Shown piece by piece: positions 45,109-54,504 of a stretch of 64,000 nt of DNA (its first letter is position 1; each line of letters begins with the position of its first letter). Both the position numbers and the translations under genes were made by a program. This stretch comes from JBJHBP01 sp050485645 (GTDB lineage Bacteria > Pseudomonadota > Gammaproteobacteria > Steroidobacterales > Rariloculaceae). Under the pieces are notes generated by a model that did not search any database, was not told the DNA's origin, and saw nothing but the letters and a program-made list of their open reading frames with translations. The DNA is taken from assembly GCA_050485645.1 (NCBI GenBank), contig JBJHBT010000010.1, positions 62,001 to 126,000 of the forward strand, in the 5' to 3' direction.

Positions 45109-46836
45109 ATGCGAACGAGCAGACACGAGTTTACAGGCAGCCGACAGCGTATACGCGGACCGCTGCGAACCGCCCTGCTGATCACCGGGCTGCTGGTGCT
45201 GAGCGGCTGTGCCATGCAGCCGACCACGCGGGGCGCGGAAGCACCGCGTGCCGAAGCACAGCAGCAGGCCGTGATCGCGCGCGCCACGGAGGCCCTGCGC
45301 CAGAGCCGGCCCGAGGAAGCGCTGCAACTGATTGCCGACATGGGCAGGCCGGCCTCGGTGGCGGTGACGACCGCGGCGGCGGCGGTACGCGGCCAGGCCC
45401 TGTTTCGTGTCGGCCGCAGCGCCGACGCGGTGGCCGTGCTGGTGGAACGCGAACACTGGCTCGATCGCTCCGCCGACATCCTCGCCAATCAGCGCATGAT
45501 CTGGGAAGGCATGGGTCTGGCCGGCGCGGAGACGCAGCGCACCGGCGACGGCGTTGTGGACGGCTGGCTGGCGCTGGCGCCTCTGGCCGCCGCCGCCGGC
45601 ACACCGGGCGCCGAATTTCGCCAGCGGCTGACGCGCTGGCGCGCCGAGTATCCGAACCATCCGGCGGTCACCGGGCTGCTGTCGGAGTATCTGCTCGAGC
45701 CGGCCCGACCGCGCGAAGCCTGGCCCCGACATGTCGCGCTGCTGCTGCCGCTGAGCTCGCAGGTCCGTCATTTCGCACTCGCCGTTCGCGATGGATTCAT
45801 GGCCGCGCATCTGCGTGCCGACGAACGCGCCGCCGACACCATCGTGCGGATTTACGACACCGCCGAACTGGGTGTCGCGGGTGCTTACCAGCAGGCGCTC
45901 CAGGCAGGCGCGGAGTTCGTCGTCGGCCCGCTGCTGCGCCCGGATGTGGAAGCCGTGGCGGCGCATGCCGGCACGGTCCCGACACTGGCGTTGAACACCA
46001 CCCAGTCCGAACTGGCTTACATTCCCGGCTTCTACCAGTTCGCGCTGGCGCCGGAGGATGAAGCCCGCGCGATCGCGCGCCATGCCGTTGCATCGGGTGT
46101 GCGCCATGCCGCGGCGCTGGCGCCGCTGACACCGGGCAACGACCGGTCTGATCGCATCATCGCCGAATTCCGCGCGGAGCTGGAACGACACGGCGGGCGG
46201 CTGCTGGTGTTCGATCGCTACGAACCCACGGCCACCGACTTTGCCAGTCAGGTGGCGTCCCTGCTGAACATCAGTCGCAGTACGCAACGGCGCACACGCC
46301 TGCAGAACAACCTCGGCACGACACTGGCATTCGAACCACGGCTCAGGCAGGACGTGGAGTTCATCTTCATGATCGCGGCTCCCCAGGCGGGGCGCATGCT
46401 CACGCCGCAGCTGCGCGCGCTCGATGCCGGTCACCTGCCCACCTACGCGATTTCCGATGTGCATGTACCCGGCGGCCGGGCATCGGAGAGCGATCTCAAC
46501 GGGCTGATTTTCGCCGACCTGCCCTGGCTGCTTGCGCCAGACCAGACCTCCGCGGGTCTGCGGCGCGACATCGAAGCGTACTGGCCGAATCGCAGCGAGG
46601 GCGACGTGACACGACTGTATGCGATGGGTTTCGATGCCTACCAGCTGATCGCGCCACTGCATGACTGGACCGGCGGCTTCCCGCCGATCGCGGGCATGTC
46701 CGGCACGCTGACGGTGGACGACCGCGGACGTATTCGACGCGAACTGCCACTGGCACAGTTCCGCAACGGCCGGCCGGTGGCTATCGAATCACCGCAGGGC
46801 GCGTCACGGCAGACCGTGGGCTTCGCGTCACCCTGA
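45109..46836 (+). CDS. lpoA: outer-membrane lipoprotein LpoA, activator of PBP1a
   Basis: A 575-residue LppC-family lipoprotein. The signal ends in a lipobox LVLSGC with the lipidated Cys at 34. A TPR-like N-terminal part follows, then a periplasmic-binding-protein fold beginning HVALLLPLSSQVRHFALAVRDGFMAA. It stimulates the class A penicillin-binding protein from the outer membrane. It is shorter than the 678-residue E. coli LpoA. It sits between rsmI and yraN, the conserved location. Confidence 0.92.
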   Translation: MRTSRHEFTGSRQRIRGPLRTALLITGLLVLSGCAMQPTTRGAEAPRAEAQQQAVIARATEALRQSRPEEALQLIADMGRPASVAVTTAAAAVRGQALFRVGRSADAVAVLVEREHWLDRSADILANQRMIWEGMGLAGAETQRTGDGVVDGWLALAPLAAAAGTPGAEFRQRLTRWRAEYPNHPAVTGLLSEYLLEPARPREAWPRHVALLLPLSSQVRHFALAVRDGFMAAHLRADERAADTIVRIYDTAELGVAGAYQQALQAGAEFVVGPLLRPDVEAVAAHAGTVPTLALNTTQSELAYIPGFYQFALAPEDEARAIARHAVASGVRHAAALAPLTPGNDRSDRIIAEFRAELERHGGRLLVFDRYEPTATDFASQVASLLNISRSTQRRTRLQNNLGTTLAFEPRLRQDVEFIFMIAAPQAGRMLTPQLRALDAGHLPTYAISDVHVPGGRASESDLNGLIFADLPWLLAPDQTSAGLRRDIEAYWPNRSEGDVTRLYAMGFDAYQLIAPLHDWTGGFPPIAGMSGTLTVDDRGRIRRELPLAQFRNGRPVAIESPQGASRQTVGFASP

Positions 46837-46897
46837 GCGCGTGCCCGCGGATCCGCCCCACCACCAGCATGCGACGAACCGTCGGGCAGCGCACACG

Positions 46898-47272
46898 ATG
46901 ACAGGCACAACGAGAATCGTCGCCGGCATGCATTGGGAAGAGGTGGCCGGGCGCTATCTGGAACGCGAGGGCCTTACCGTGCTGGCGCGTCGCTATCGCT
47001 GCCGGATGGGTGAACTGGATCTGATCTGCTGCGACGGACCATCACTGGTTATCGTCGAAGTGCGGGCACGCGGCAGCACGGCCTGGGTGCGTGCCGCCGA
47101 AAGCGTGGACTACGGCAAGCGGGCGCGCATCATTCAGGCCACGCGTCATTTTCTGATGCGCTACCCTCAGTGGCGCAACCGCACTGTGCGCTTCGATGTG
47201 GTCGCCATCGACAGCGTCGATCGTGAGCGGCCCACGCTGGATTGGATTCGCGGCGCATTCGATGCCGGTTGA
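46898..47272 (+). CDS. yraN: UPF0102 protein YraN
   Basis: A small nuclease-fold protein of about 124 residues with GELDLICCDGPSLVIVEVRAR, the Asp/Glu pattern of the YraN family, which resembles Holliday-junction resolvase folds. The function is not established. A GTG start at 46841 would add 19 residues, and an ATG at 46928 would shorten it by 10; no strong ribosome-binding site settles this. The lpoA-yraN-diaA order is conserved. Confidence 0.88.
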   Translation: MTGTTRIVAGMHWEEVAGRYLEREGLTVLARRYRCRMGELDLICCDGPSLVIVEVRARGSTAWVRAAESVDYGKRARIIQATRHFLMRYPQWRNRTVRFDVVAIDSVDRERPTLDWIRGAFDAG

Positions 47273-47299
47273 GTACTGTCACAACTGCCCGGAGGGCAC

Positions 47300-47881
47300 A
47301 TGGACGAACGCGTCAGAAACCATTTCCTGGAGAGCATCGAGGTCAAACAGCGGGCGGCTACGCTGGCGCCACTGATCAGCACCGCGGCGCAGCGGATCAC
47401 GCACTGTCTGCTGCAGGATGGAAAGGTTCTGAGCTGTGGCAACGGCGGTTCGGCCGCCGACGCGCAGCACTTCTCCAGTGAACTGCTCAATCGCTTTGAA
47501 ATGGAACGTCCCGGATTGCCCGCCGTCGCACTGACCACCGACAGCTCGACACTCACCTCGATCGCCAACGACTATGACTTCGCGGAAATCTTTTCCAAGC
47601 AGGTTCGGGCGCTCGGACACGCCGGTGACATCCTGCTGGCCATTTCCACCTCGGGCAGTTCCGGCAATGTGCTCCGCGCGGTTGAAGCCGCGCACGAACG
47701 CGGCATGTGCGTGATCGCACTGACGGGCCGCGACGGCGGTCCGATAGCACAGGCGCTGACGGACGAGGACCTGGAGCTGCGTGTCCCCGCGGACCGCACC
47801 TGCCGCGTGCAGGAAGTGCACCTGCTGATCATTCACTGCCTGTGCGACCTGATCGACGCACAGCTGCTTGGCGTGGAGTGA
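47300..47881 (+). CDS. diaA: SIS-domain protein DiaA (DnaA initiator-associating)
   Basis: A 193-residue phosphosugar-isomerase-fold protein. The SIS motifs LSCGNGGSAADAQHFSSELLNRFE and LLAISTSGSSGNVLRAV are intact. It resembles both DiaA, which stimulates DnaA assembly at the origin, and GmhA, the heptose isomerase. RFEMERPGLPAVALTTD and the position after yraN favour DiaA. GmhA activity cannot be excluded by sequence. Confidence 0.85.
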   Translation: MDERVRNHFLESIEVKQRAATLAPLISTAAQRITHCLLQDGKVLSCGNGGSAADAQHFSSELLNRFEMERPGLPAVALTTDSSTLTSIANDYDFAEIFSKQVRALGHAGDILLAISTSGSSGNVLRAVEAAHERGMCVIALTGRDGGPIAQALTDEDLELRVPADRTCRVQEVHLLIIHCLCDLIDAQLLGVE

Positions 47882-47888
47882 CAGCGAG

Positions 47889-48347
47889 CTACTTCACCAC
47901 CTTCAGGCGCGGCCTGCCGCCAGGCTTCTTCGCTCCGCCACCGACGCCATCGCCGCCATCGTCCGGACCATTGCCGTCGTTGCTGGTGGCTTCGCCGCGC
48001 TCGGCTCCGGGATCGGTGGGATCGGTGGGATCGGCATCCGTAAAGACCATGCCCTGGCCGGTTTCACGGGCGTAGATGCCGAGCACGGCGGGCACTGGAA
48101 TATACAGCTGACGCGCGACACCGCCGAAGCGGGCCTCGAAGCTGACGTCGTCGTTGCTCATCGTCAGGGCACGGGTTGCCGCAAGACTGACATTGAGCAC
48201 GATCCTGCCATCAGCCACATGTTCGGCGGGCACCATCACACCGTGAACGCCGGCATCGACGACGATATGCGGTGTCAGCCCGTTGTCGGACATCCACTCA
48301 TGCATCGCACGCAACAAGTAGGGGCGTCTGGAACTGAACTCCGTCAT
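47889..48347 (-). CDS. sspB: ClpXP protease specificity-enhancing factor SspB
   Basis: A 152-residue adaptor that delivers ssrA-tagged proteins to ClpXP. The N-terminal fold RRPYLLRAMHEWMSDNGLTPHIVVDA is followed by a Gly/Asp-rich flexible linker and a C-terminal ClpX-binding tail RPRLKVVK. It is paired with sspA, 15 bp upstream, as in other gammaproteobacteria. It converges on diaA with a 7-bp gap. Confidence 0.95.
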   Translation of the reverse strand: MTEFSSRRPYLLRAMHEWMSDNGLTPHIVVDAGVHGVMVPAEHVADGRIVLNVSLAATRALTMSNDDVSFEARFGGVARQLYIPVPAVLGIYARETGQGMVFTDADPTDPTDPGAERGEATSNDGNGPDDGGDGVGGGAKKPGGRPRLKVVK

Positions 48348-48362
48348 GCGACGGGCGTCATC

Positions 48363-48989
48363 CTACTGGCGCATTTCCCGTTCCAGCTCGGTAAGACTGA
48401 GCTGGAACGACGGTCGGCTGAATATATCGTCCATGTAGCGCTGGATCGGCTTGGCATTCGTCGGCAGCTTGATGCCCAGCAACGGCAACCGCCACAGCAC
48501 CGGTGCGATCGTGCAGTCCACCAGCGAGAATTCATCGCTGAGGAAGAAGCGTTTCGCGGAGAAAATTTCCACGCTGGACAGAATACTTTCCTCCAGCACC
48601 TTGATCGCGCGCGCCGGCGGCTTGCGTTCGGAAACCTGCAGTTCCTCGGTGAGCGGATACCAGTCCTTCTCGATCCGGTAGAGCGCAAGGCGGAAGTGCG
48701 CGCGGGTGACCGGATCCACGGGCATCAGCGGCGGATGCGGAAAGCGCTCGTCCAGGTACTCGATGATGACCCGCGAGTCATAGAGCACGAGGTCGCGATC
48801 GACCAGCGTGGGAACGGTGTTGTAGGGATTGAGGTCCAGAAGATCTTCGGGAAGATTGCCTTCCTCGACATCGACGATGTCGATGCCGATGTTCTTTTCC
48901 GCAAGAACCAGACGGGTGCGATGACTCCACGGGTCGGCGGGCCGGGAAAACAGCGTCATGACCGACCGACGGTTGGCGATTACCGCCAT
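48363..48989 (-). CDS. sspA: stringent starvation protein A SspA
   Basis: A 208-residue glutathione-S-transferase-fold protein that associates with RNA polymerase. Strong family blocks are ANRRSVMTLFSRPADPWSHR, NTVPTLVDRDLVLYDSRVII, YLDERFPHPPLMP and FFLSDEFSLVDC. The start MAVIANRRSV matches the usual N-terminus and follows a GGGGGGA site; 15 earlier codons are rejected. The gene follows petC and precedes sspB. Confidence 0.95.
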   Translation of the reverse strand: MAVIANRRSVMTLFSRPADPWSHRTRLVLAEKNIGIDIVDVEEGNLPEDLLDLNPYNTVPTLVDRDLVLYDSRVIIEYLDERFPHPPLMPVDPVTRAHFRLALYRIEKDWYPLTEELQVSERKPPARAIKVLEESILSSVEIFSAKRFFLSDEFSLVDCTIAPVLWRLPLLGIKLPTNAKPIQRYMDDIFSRPSFQLSLTELEREMRQ

Positions 48990-49047
48990 GTCTGGAATCC
49001 CCCCTGGGTGGTGCTGAAATGAAGTCGAGGACACTGGATTGCCGTTG

Positions 49048-49791
49048 CTATTTTACATCCCTCCAGATCTCGCGCTTCAAAAGATACGCGAAGAGCAGGA
49101 AGACCAACAGGAAGGCGATCACCCGGAAACCCAGAGCCTGGCGCTCCAGCTGCGTGGGCTCAGCGATGAAGTCCAGAAAGTTGACGATATCGCGAACCAC
49201 CCGATCGAATTCCACTTCGGACAGACGGCCCTCGGACACGGTCTGGAATCCGAGGAAGGTACGGCTGTCGCCGCCGTCCTGCTGGAAGGTTGCATCGCGA
49301 ATGCCCTGCAGCTCCCACAGCACGTTCGGCATGGCCGAGTTCTCCAGGTACAGGTTGTTCCAGCCGTTTACCGTGCTGTCGTCCTGATAGAAGCCGCGCA
49401 GGAAGCTGTAGATGTAATTGGTGCCGTGGCTGCGTGCAATCAGCGACAGATCCGGAGGCGTGATGCCGAACCAGCGCGCCGCGTCTTCCGGACGCATCGC
49501 GATACCCATGGTGTCGTGCGGCCGTTCGCCGGTGAACATCAGGTTCTCGACCAGCTGCGCTTCGGTGAGACCCAGGTACGCGCCCAGCGTGTTGTAGCGC
49601 ACATAGCGCGCCGAATGACAGCCCAGGCAGTAGTTGACGAAGTAGCGCGCGCCGCGTTGCAGGGACGCGGTGTTGGCGACGTTGTTGTCGGCCGACTCCA
49701 GCGGATACCTGGTAGCCCCCTGCACGGTGCCCATCACACACAGCAGCAGCGACCCCGCCAGCAGTGAAAACAGAATACGGCGCGGCGTCAT
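49048..49791 (-). CDS. petC: cytochrome c1 (bc1 complex)
   Basis: A 247-residue membrane-anchored heme subunit that passes electrons from the Rieske protein to soluble cytochrome c. It has a signal peptide at residues 1-25, the heme site CLGCH near residue 55, a probable axial Met in GIAMRPED, and a C-terminal anchor (RVIAFLLVFLLFAYLLKREIW). It starts inside the petB stop (4-bp overlap). Confidence 0.95.
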   Translation of the reverse strand: MTPRRILFSLLAGSLLLCVMGTVQGATRYPLESADNNVANTASLQRGARYFVNYCLGCHSARYVRYNTLGAYLGLTEAQLVENLMFTGERPHDTMGIAMRPEDAARWFGITPPDLSLIARSHGTNYIYSFLRGFYQDDSTVNGWNNLYLENSAMPNVLWELQGIRDATFQQDGGDSRTFLGFQTVSEGRLSEVEFDRVVRDIVNFLDFIAEPTQLERQALGFRVIAFLLVFLLFAYLLKREIWRDVK

Positions 49792-51044
49792 GACGTCACC
49801 CTGGTTGGCACTGGCCTGGTCTTCTCCCAGCTGGTGTAGAACGGCATGAGCAGGAAGAACGCGAAGTAAGTCACGGTGAACAGCTGGGCCAGACGCGTGT
49901 ACAGCGCGGTGGCCGGCATCAGACCGAGGTAGCCCAGTGCGATGAAGCTCACGGCGAAGATGGCCAGCGCAACCTTGTAGATCCAGCCGCGGTAACGGAT
50001 CGACTTCACCTTGCAGCGATCGAGCCAGGGCAGGAAGAACGGCAGCATCACGGCGCCACCCATCAGCAGCACACCCATCAGTTTGTCCGGGACCGCGCGC
50101 AGAATCGCGTAGAACGGCGTGAAGTACCACACGGGCGCAATATGCTCGGGTGTCTGCAGCATGTTCGCCGGCTCGAAATTGGCGTGCTCCAGAAACAGAC
50201 CGCCCATCTCCGGCGCGAAGAACACCACCGCGGAGAATATGATCAGGAACACGACCAGAATCACCAGATCCTTGCTCGTGTGGTACGGATGGAACGCGAC
50301 ACCGTCCACCGGCTTGCCGCTGGCATCCTTGTTTTCCTTGATCTCGATGCCGTCCGGGTTGTTGGACCCGACCTCGTGCAGTGCCAGAATGTGCACCACC
50401 ACGAGCAGTATCAGCATCAGCGGCATGGCAATCACGTGCAGCGCGAAGAAGCGGTTCAGCGTGATGTCGGATATGTAGTAGTCGCCGCGAATCCATTCGG
50501 CCAGTCCCTCGCCGAACACCGGGAACGCACCGAACAGCGACACGATCACCTGCGCACCCCAGTAGGACATGTTGCCCCAGGGGAGAACGTAGCCGAAGAA
50601 CGCTTCGGCCATCAGGCACAGGTAGATCAGCATGCCGACGATCCACACCAGCTCACGGGGCTTCTTGTAAGACCCGTACAGCATGGCGCGGAACATGTGC
50701 AGGTAGACGATGATGAAGAAGGCCGACGCGCCGGTGGAGTGCAGATAGCGGATCAGCCAGCCCCAGCTGACATCACGCATGATGTACTCGACGGAAGCGA
50801 ATGCCTCGTCCGCGGACGGCTTGTAGTTCATCGTCAGGAAAATACCCGTGACGATCTGCAGCACCAGCACGAACATGGCCAGCACGCCGAAGCCGTACCA
50901 GAAGTTGAAATTCTTCGCCGCGTAATACTCGGTGGCGTGCTCCCTGATGAGCTTCGTCATCGGGAAGCGATCGTCTATCCAACCACGCAATGCGTTGAAA
51001 CCACGACCTAATCGGTCGAATACGTCAGTTTCGGTACTGGCCAT
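49788..51044 (-). CDS. petB: cytochrome b (bc1 complex)
   Basis: A 418-residue integral membrane subunit with about eight to nine helices that carries both b hemes and the quinone sites. Heme-ligand histidines occur in RYLHSTGASAFFIIVYLHMFR and in FFALHVIAMPLMLILLVVVH. The quinol-site PEHI-type motif appears as TPEHIAPVWYF. It follows petA by 4 bp. Confidence 0.96.
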   Translation of the reverse strand: MASTETDVFDRLGRGFNALRGWIDDRFPMTKLIREHATEYYAAKNFNFWYGFGVLAMFVLVLQIVTGIFLTMNYKPSADEAFASVEYIMRDVSWGWLIRYLHSTGASAFFIIVYLHMFRAMLYGSYKKPRELVWIVGMLIYLCLMAEAFFGYVLPWGNMSYWGAQVIVSLFGAFPVFGEGLAEWIRGDYYISDITLNRFFALHVIAMPLMLILLVVVHILALHEVGSNNPDGIEIKENKDASGKPVDGVAFHPYHTSKDLVILVVFLIIFSAVVFFAPEMGGLFLEHANFEPANMLQTPEHIAPVWYFTPFYAILRAVPDKLMGVLLMGGAVMLPFFLPWLDRCKVKSIRYRGWIYKVALAIFAVSFIALGYLGLMPATALYTRLAQLFTVTYFAFFLLMPFYTSWEKTRPVPTRVTS

Positions 51045-51048
51045 CTAC

Positions 51049-51639
51049 TTACGCCGATCCGGTGTCCGAGCCGATGAGAATGGTGCTGTCGCCGATGAAT
51101 CGATACGGCGGCACCGGCAGATTGGTCCTGGCCGGAACGCCCTCGAAGACGCGGCCGGACAGGTCGAATGTGGAGCCATGACAGGGGCAGAAGAAACCCC
51201 CGCGCCAGTCCGCACCCAGATCGGCCGGGCCGATCTCGAAACGGGCCAGTGGCGCGCAGCCCAGGTGGGTGCACACGCCCTCGAGCACGAGGAACTGCGG
51301 ACGCACGGCACGGAACTCGTTCTCCGCGTAGCTGGGCTGGATGGATTCGCGCGAGGCGGGATCGGCGAGCCGGGGGTTGGACGCCTGAACCGCGTTGAGC
51401 ATGCGCTCCGTGCGGTGCAGCACCCAGATGGGACGGCCGCGCCATTCGACACGCAGCAGCGCGCCGGGCTCAAGCTTGCTGATGTCCACCTCGACGGGTG
51501 CGCCCAGCGCCTGCGCCCTGGCACTGGGCCTGAATGAAGCAACAAAGGGCACCGCAGCCCCGACGGCCCCCAGGCCGCCGACGATGGCGGTTGCTACCGT
51601 AAGGAAATGGCGTCTGCTGACACCCGCGCTCTCAGACAT
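51049..51639 (-). CDS. petA: Rieske iron-sulfur protein (bc1 complex)
   Basis: A 196-residue protein with an N-terminal Tat-type signal anchor (SRRHFLT then a hydrophobic helix) and a Rieske fold. The [2Fe-2S] ligands are in CTHLGC and CPCHGS. It takes electrons from quinol and passes them to cytochrome c1. The ATG was chosen to begin at the Tat signal; a longer frame of 65 codons spans the promoter region. Confidence 0.95.
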   Translation of the reverse strand: MSESAGVSRRHFLTVATAIVGGLGAVGAAVPFVASFRPSARAQALGAPVEVDISKLEPGALLRVEWRGRPIWVLHRTERMLNAVQASNPRLADPASRESIQPSYAENEFRAVRPQFLVLEGVCTHLGCAPLARFEIGPADLGADWRGGFFCPCHGSTFDLSGRVFEGVPARTNLPVPPYRFIGDSTILIGSDTGSA

Positions 51640-51771
51640 AGACAACAGCCATCCGACCAAAGATTCCGCGAGCATGCTTCCGTAATTGCCGGCCGGATTT
51701 CCCGCCCGCCCGCACTGGTTGACTGCTCGACATGATTGATGTGATCCGGCGGCGAAGCGCCGCAGCGGCGC

Positions 51772-51777
51772 ATTATA
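51772..51777 (-). promoter_or_regulatory. possible -10 element for petABC
   Basis: A perfect TATAAT on the minus strand lies about 130 bp before the petA start, in the gap to the divergent protease gene. No convincing -35 stands 16-18 bp upstream, so an activator may be needed or the match may be chance. Confidence 0.35.
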
Positions 51778-51832
51778 CACAGCGGCCACGAAGGTTGGCC
51801 ATCGCAGGCGGCGCTGCTGATAAACTCCGCCC

Positions 51833-52906
51833 ATGTGGTCGAAGGGCAGGTCCGTTGCGTTCGCCGCCCAGTCCGTAGCAGCGGGACTGGCCCTGGCCTT
51901 TATCGCGGTGCTGATCAGGCCCGATCTGATCGACCGGCGCGCGCCGCTCCCCGACGCCTCACAGGCCAGCTACGCCAGCGCCGTCCGTGCCAGTGCGCCC
52001 GCCGTCGTGAACATCTACACACAGCGCAGCAACTCGCCGTCATCCAGTCCTTTCGGTGGCTCCGTGCGCGGCAACGAGCTCGGCTCGGGCGTCGTGATCA
52101 GCCAGGACGGCTACCTGGTCACCAACTGGCACGTGATTCGTGGCGCGGACGACATTCACGTGCAGCTGGCCGACGGACGCACGGCGCGGGCGCGCCTGGT
52201 CGGTGCGGACCCCGCCACGGAGCTGGCGCTGCTGAAAATCGACCTCGGTGACCTGCCGGCCATTCGCTTCGGCCGCTCCGACAACCTCCAGGTGGGCGAC
52301 GTGGTACTTGCCATCGGCAATTCGCTGGGGCTGAGTCAGACCGTGACCATGGGCATCGTCAGCGCCACCGGACGCGGACAGCTCGACGTGGCCCGGTTCG
52401 AGGACTTCATCCAGACCGACGCCGCGATCAACCCGGGCAACTCCGGCGGCGCGCTGGTCAACACGCGCGGCGAGCTGGTCGGCATCAATACCGCCGGCCT
52501 GGGCATGCTGGGGCGCGACCTGTCCGTACCCCAGGGCATCGGATTCGCGATTCCGGTCAATATGGTGCGTGGCGTCATCGACCAGCTGATCGAGCACGGG
52601 CGTGTGATACGCGGCTATCTCGGCACGACACCGCAGCCACTGCCCCTGCAGCATGCCCGCGCGCTGGGGCTGGACGGATCGGGCGTGATGGTCACCGACG
52701 TCAGCGGCCCGGCCGCCGAGGCCGGTGTCATGAACGGCGATGTGATCACGCACCTCAATGGCGTGGCGATCCTGAGCGCCGAACAGGCGCTGCACATTGT
52801 CGCCGGCGGCCAGCCCGGCGACCGCATGCGGATTCGCATCGCCCGCCCGGGAGGCCAGTCGTTCGAAACCGTGGCGATACTCGGCGAGCGGCCACCGCTG
52901 GATTGA
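51833..52906 (+). CDS. degS: DegS/AlgW-like periplasmic serine protease
   Basis: A 357-residue S1C protease with one N-terminal membrane anchor (residues about 8-28), a trypsin-like domain and a single PDZ domain (about 265-350). That layout is that of DegS/AlgW, which start the sigma-E envelope-stress cascade by cutting the anti-sigma factor. His100 (NWHVI) and Ser204 (GNSGG) are present. The position of the catalytic Asp is Glu130 (PATELALLKI). It is divergent from petA. Confidence 0.87.
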   Translation: MWSKGRSVAFAAQSVAAGLALAFIAVLIRPDLIDRRAPLPDASQASYASAVRASAPAVVNIYTQRSNSPSSSPFGGSVRGNELGSGVVISQDGYLVTNWHVIRGADDIHVQLADGRTARARLVGADPATELALLKIDLGDLPAIRFGRSDNLQVGDVVLAIGNSLGLSQTVTMGIVSATGRGQLDVARFEDFIQTDAAINPGNSGGALVNTRGELVGINTAGLGMLGRDLSVPQGIGFAIPVNMVRGVIDQLIEHGRVIRGYLGTTPQPLPLQHARALGLDGSGVMVTDVSGPAAEAGVMNGDVITHLNGVAILSAEQALHIVAGGQPGDRMRIRIARPGGQSFETVAILGERPPLD

Positions 52907-52940
52907 AGACCTGCGCCGCCGCTGACGGCTTCGCCCGCCG

Positions 52941-52962
52941 CCGCGCCGCGCCGCGCCGCGCC
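52941..52962. repeat. CCGCG pentamer repeat between convergent genes
   Basis: Four perfect CCGCG units plus CC lie in the 66-bp gap between the protease and murA. They could form structure in either transcript; no T tract follows. Confidence 0.6.
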
Positions 52963-52972
52963 AACGCGGGCC

Positions 52973-54229
52973 TCAGGCCAGCCGTCTGATGCGCGCGCCG
53001 AGCTGCGCGAGCTTCTCCTCAAGACACTCGTATCCGCGATCGATGTGGTAGATGCGATCGACCAGGGTCGTGCCGTGGGCGGCCAGTCCGGCGAGCACCA
53101 GCGAGGCCGATGCGCGCAGATCGGTGGCCATGACGGGCGCGCCGGTCAGGTGATCGACGCCGCGACTGATCACGGTATTGCCCTGGATCGCCAGGTCCGC
53201 GCCCATGCGGTTCATCTCCAGCGCATGCTGAAAGCGATTCTCGAAAATGGTTTCGGAGATGGTCGCCGTGCCTTCCGCAATCGCGTTCAGCGCGCAGAAC
53301 TGCGCCTGCATGTCGGTGGGGAAGCCCGGATACGGAGCCGTTTTCAGGTCCACGGCACGCGGTCTGCGTCCCTGCATGTCCAGTTCCAGCCAGTCTGTGC
53401 CGCGGGTGATGCGGGCACCGGCCTGTTCCAGCTTCTGCAGTACCGAGTCCAGATGCTCGGGCCGCGTCTTGCGGAGCCGCACCCGGCCCCCGGTGATCAC
53501 GGCGGCAGCCAGATAGGTGCCCGATTCGACGCGGTCGGGCATCACCGTGTAGGTGGTGCCATGCAGCCGCGACACGCCGTTGATGGTGATGGTGTCGGTG
53601 CCGGCACCGGCGACGCGCGCGCCCATGCTGTTCAGGAAATCGGCGAGATCCACGATTTCCGGCTCGCGCGCGGCGTTCTCGATCAGGGTTTCGCCTTCGG
53701 CAAGCACCGCCGCCATCATCAGATTCTCGGTACCGGTGACGGTGACGGTATCCAGCACCAGCCGCGCGCCGCGCAGCCGTTCAGCGCGTGCGCGGATGAA
53801 GCCGTTCTCGATCGTGACCTGGGCGCCCAGCGCGCGCAGCCCGCTGACATGCAGATCCACGGGACGGGCACCGATCGCGCAGCCGCCGGGCAGTGAAACG
53901 TCGGCGCGACCGAAGCGCGCCACCAGCGGGCCAAGCACGAGGATCGACGCACGCATGGTCTTCACCAGATCGTAGGGTGCGACGCAGTCGGTGACATGGC
54001 TGGCATGCGCCTCGATGCGCACGCCATCGTGAAAGACAATGTCGACGCCGATGGAGCGCAGCAGCTTGACGGTCGTCGTCACATCATTGAGATGAGGAAC
54101 GTTCTCCAGCAACACCGGCTCATCGGCGAGCAGCGTGGCCGCCATGATCGGCAGCGCGGCGTTCTTGGCGCCGGACACGTGCACATCGCCTTCCAGGCGC
54201 ACGCCGCCGATGATTTCCAGTTTGTCCAC
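52973..54229 (-). CDS. murA: UDP-GlcNAc 1-carboxyvinyltransferase MurA
   Basis: A 418-residue enzyme for the first committed step of peptidoglycan synthesis (phosphoenolpyruvate plus UDP-GlcNAc). Lys22-Asn23 sit in SGAKNAALPI. The catalytic Cys117 is in SLPGGCAIGARPVD, the Cys form targeted by fosfomycin. The start is the GTG of VDKLEI, aligned with the family N-terminus. It follows ibaG by 32 bp, the usual pairing. Confidence 0.97.
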   Translation of the reverse strand: MDKLEIIGGVRLEGDVHVSGAKNAALPIMAATLLADEPVLLENVPHLNDVTTTVKLLRSIGVDIVFHDGVRIEAHASHVTDCVAPYDLVKTMRASILVLGPLVARFGRADVSLPGGCAIGARPVDLHVSGLRALGAQVTIENGFIRARAERLRGARLVLDTVTVTGTENLMMAAVLAEGETLIENAAREPEIVDLADFLNSMGARVAGAGTDTITINGVSRLHGTTYTVMPDRVESGTYLAAAVITGGRVRLRKTRPEHLDSVLQKLEQAGARITRGTDWLELDMQGRRPRAVDLKTAPYPGFPTDMQAQFCALNAIAEGTATISETIFENRFQHALEMNRMGADLAIQGNTVISRGVDHLTGAPVMATDLRASASLVLAGLAAHGTTLVDRIYHIDRGYECLEEKLAQLGARIRRLA

Positions 54230-54261
54230 TCGCGTGTATGGATGCTGCGGAAACCGCGGCC

Positions 54262-54504
54262 TCAGCCGCCAGCCGCCTGCCACTCGTCGGGCGTGTAGGT
54301 GCGCAGCGCCAGCGCATGAATCTCGCGGCCGACGCGGGTGCCGAGCGTGCCGTACACCATCTGATGACGCCTGATGCTGCGCTGCCCCTCGAACGCCGGC
54401 GTGATCACGGTGGCCTCGTAGTGCCCCTGGCCGTCGGTCACCACGCGGGCGCGGGCGTCTGTCAGCCCCTGTTCGATCAATGTGGCGATTTCGTTCGGGT
54501 CCAT
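54262..54504 (-). CDS. ibaG: BolA-family protein IbaG
   Basis: An 80-residue BolA-like protein. The core VVTDGQGHYEATVITPAFEG is followed by SIRRHQMVYGTLG, whose His is a likely Fe-S/heme co-ligand with monothiol glutaredoxin in this family. It lies just upstream of murA, as in E. coli (ibaG-murA). The mla lipid-transport genes that usually precede it are absent; lptC lies divergent instead. Confidence 0.93.
   Translation of the reverse strand: MDPNEIATLIEQGLTDARARVVTDGQGHYEATVITPAFEGQRSIRRHQMVYGTLGTRVGREIHALALRTYTPDEWQAAGG

Noticed and set aside
45076..46662. N-terminal extension of the rsmI frame, over 500 codons
   Set aside because: It is antisense to lpoA; RsmI homology begins at MASENCG.
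51049..51834. Longer 261-residue Rieske protein
   Set aside because: The extra N-terminal residues would cover the intergenic promoter region and displace the Tat signal from the N-terminus.
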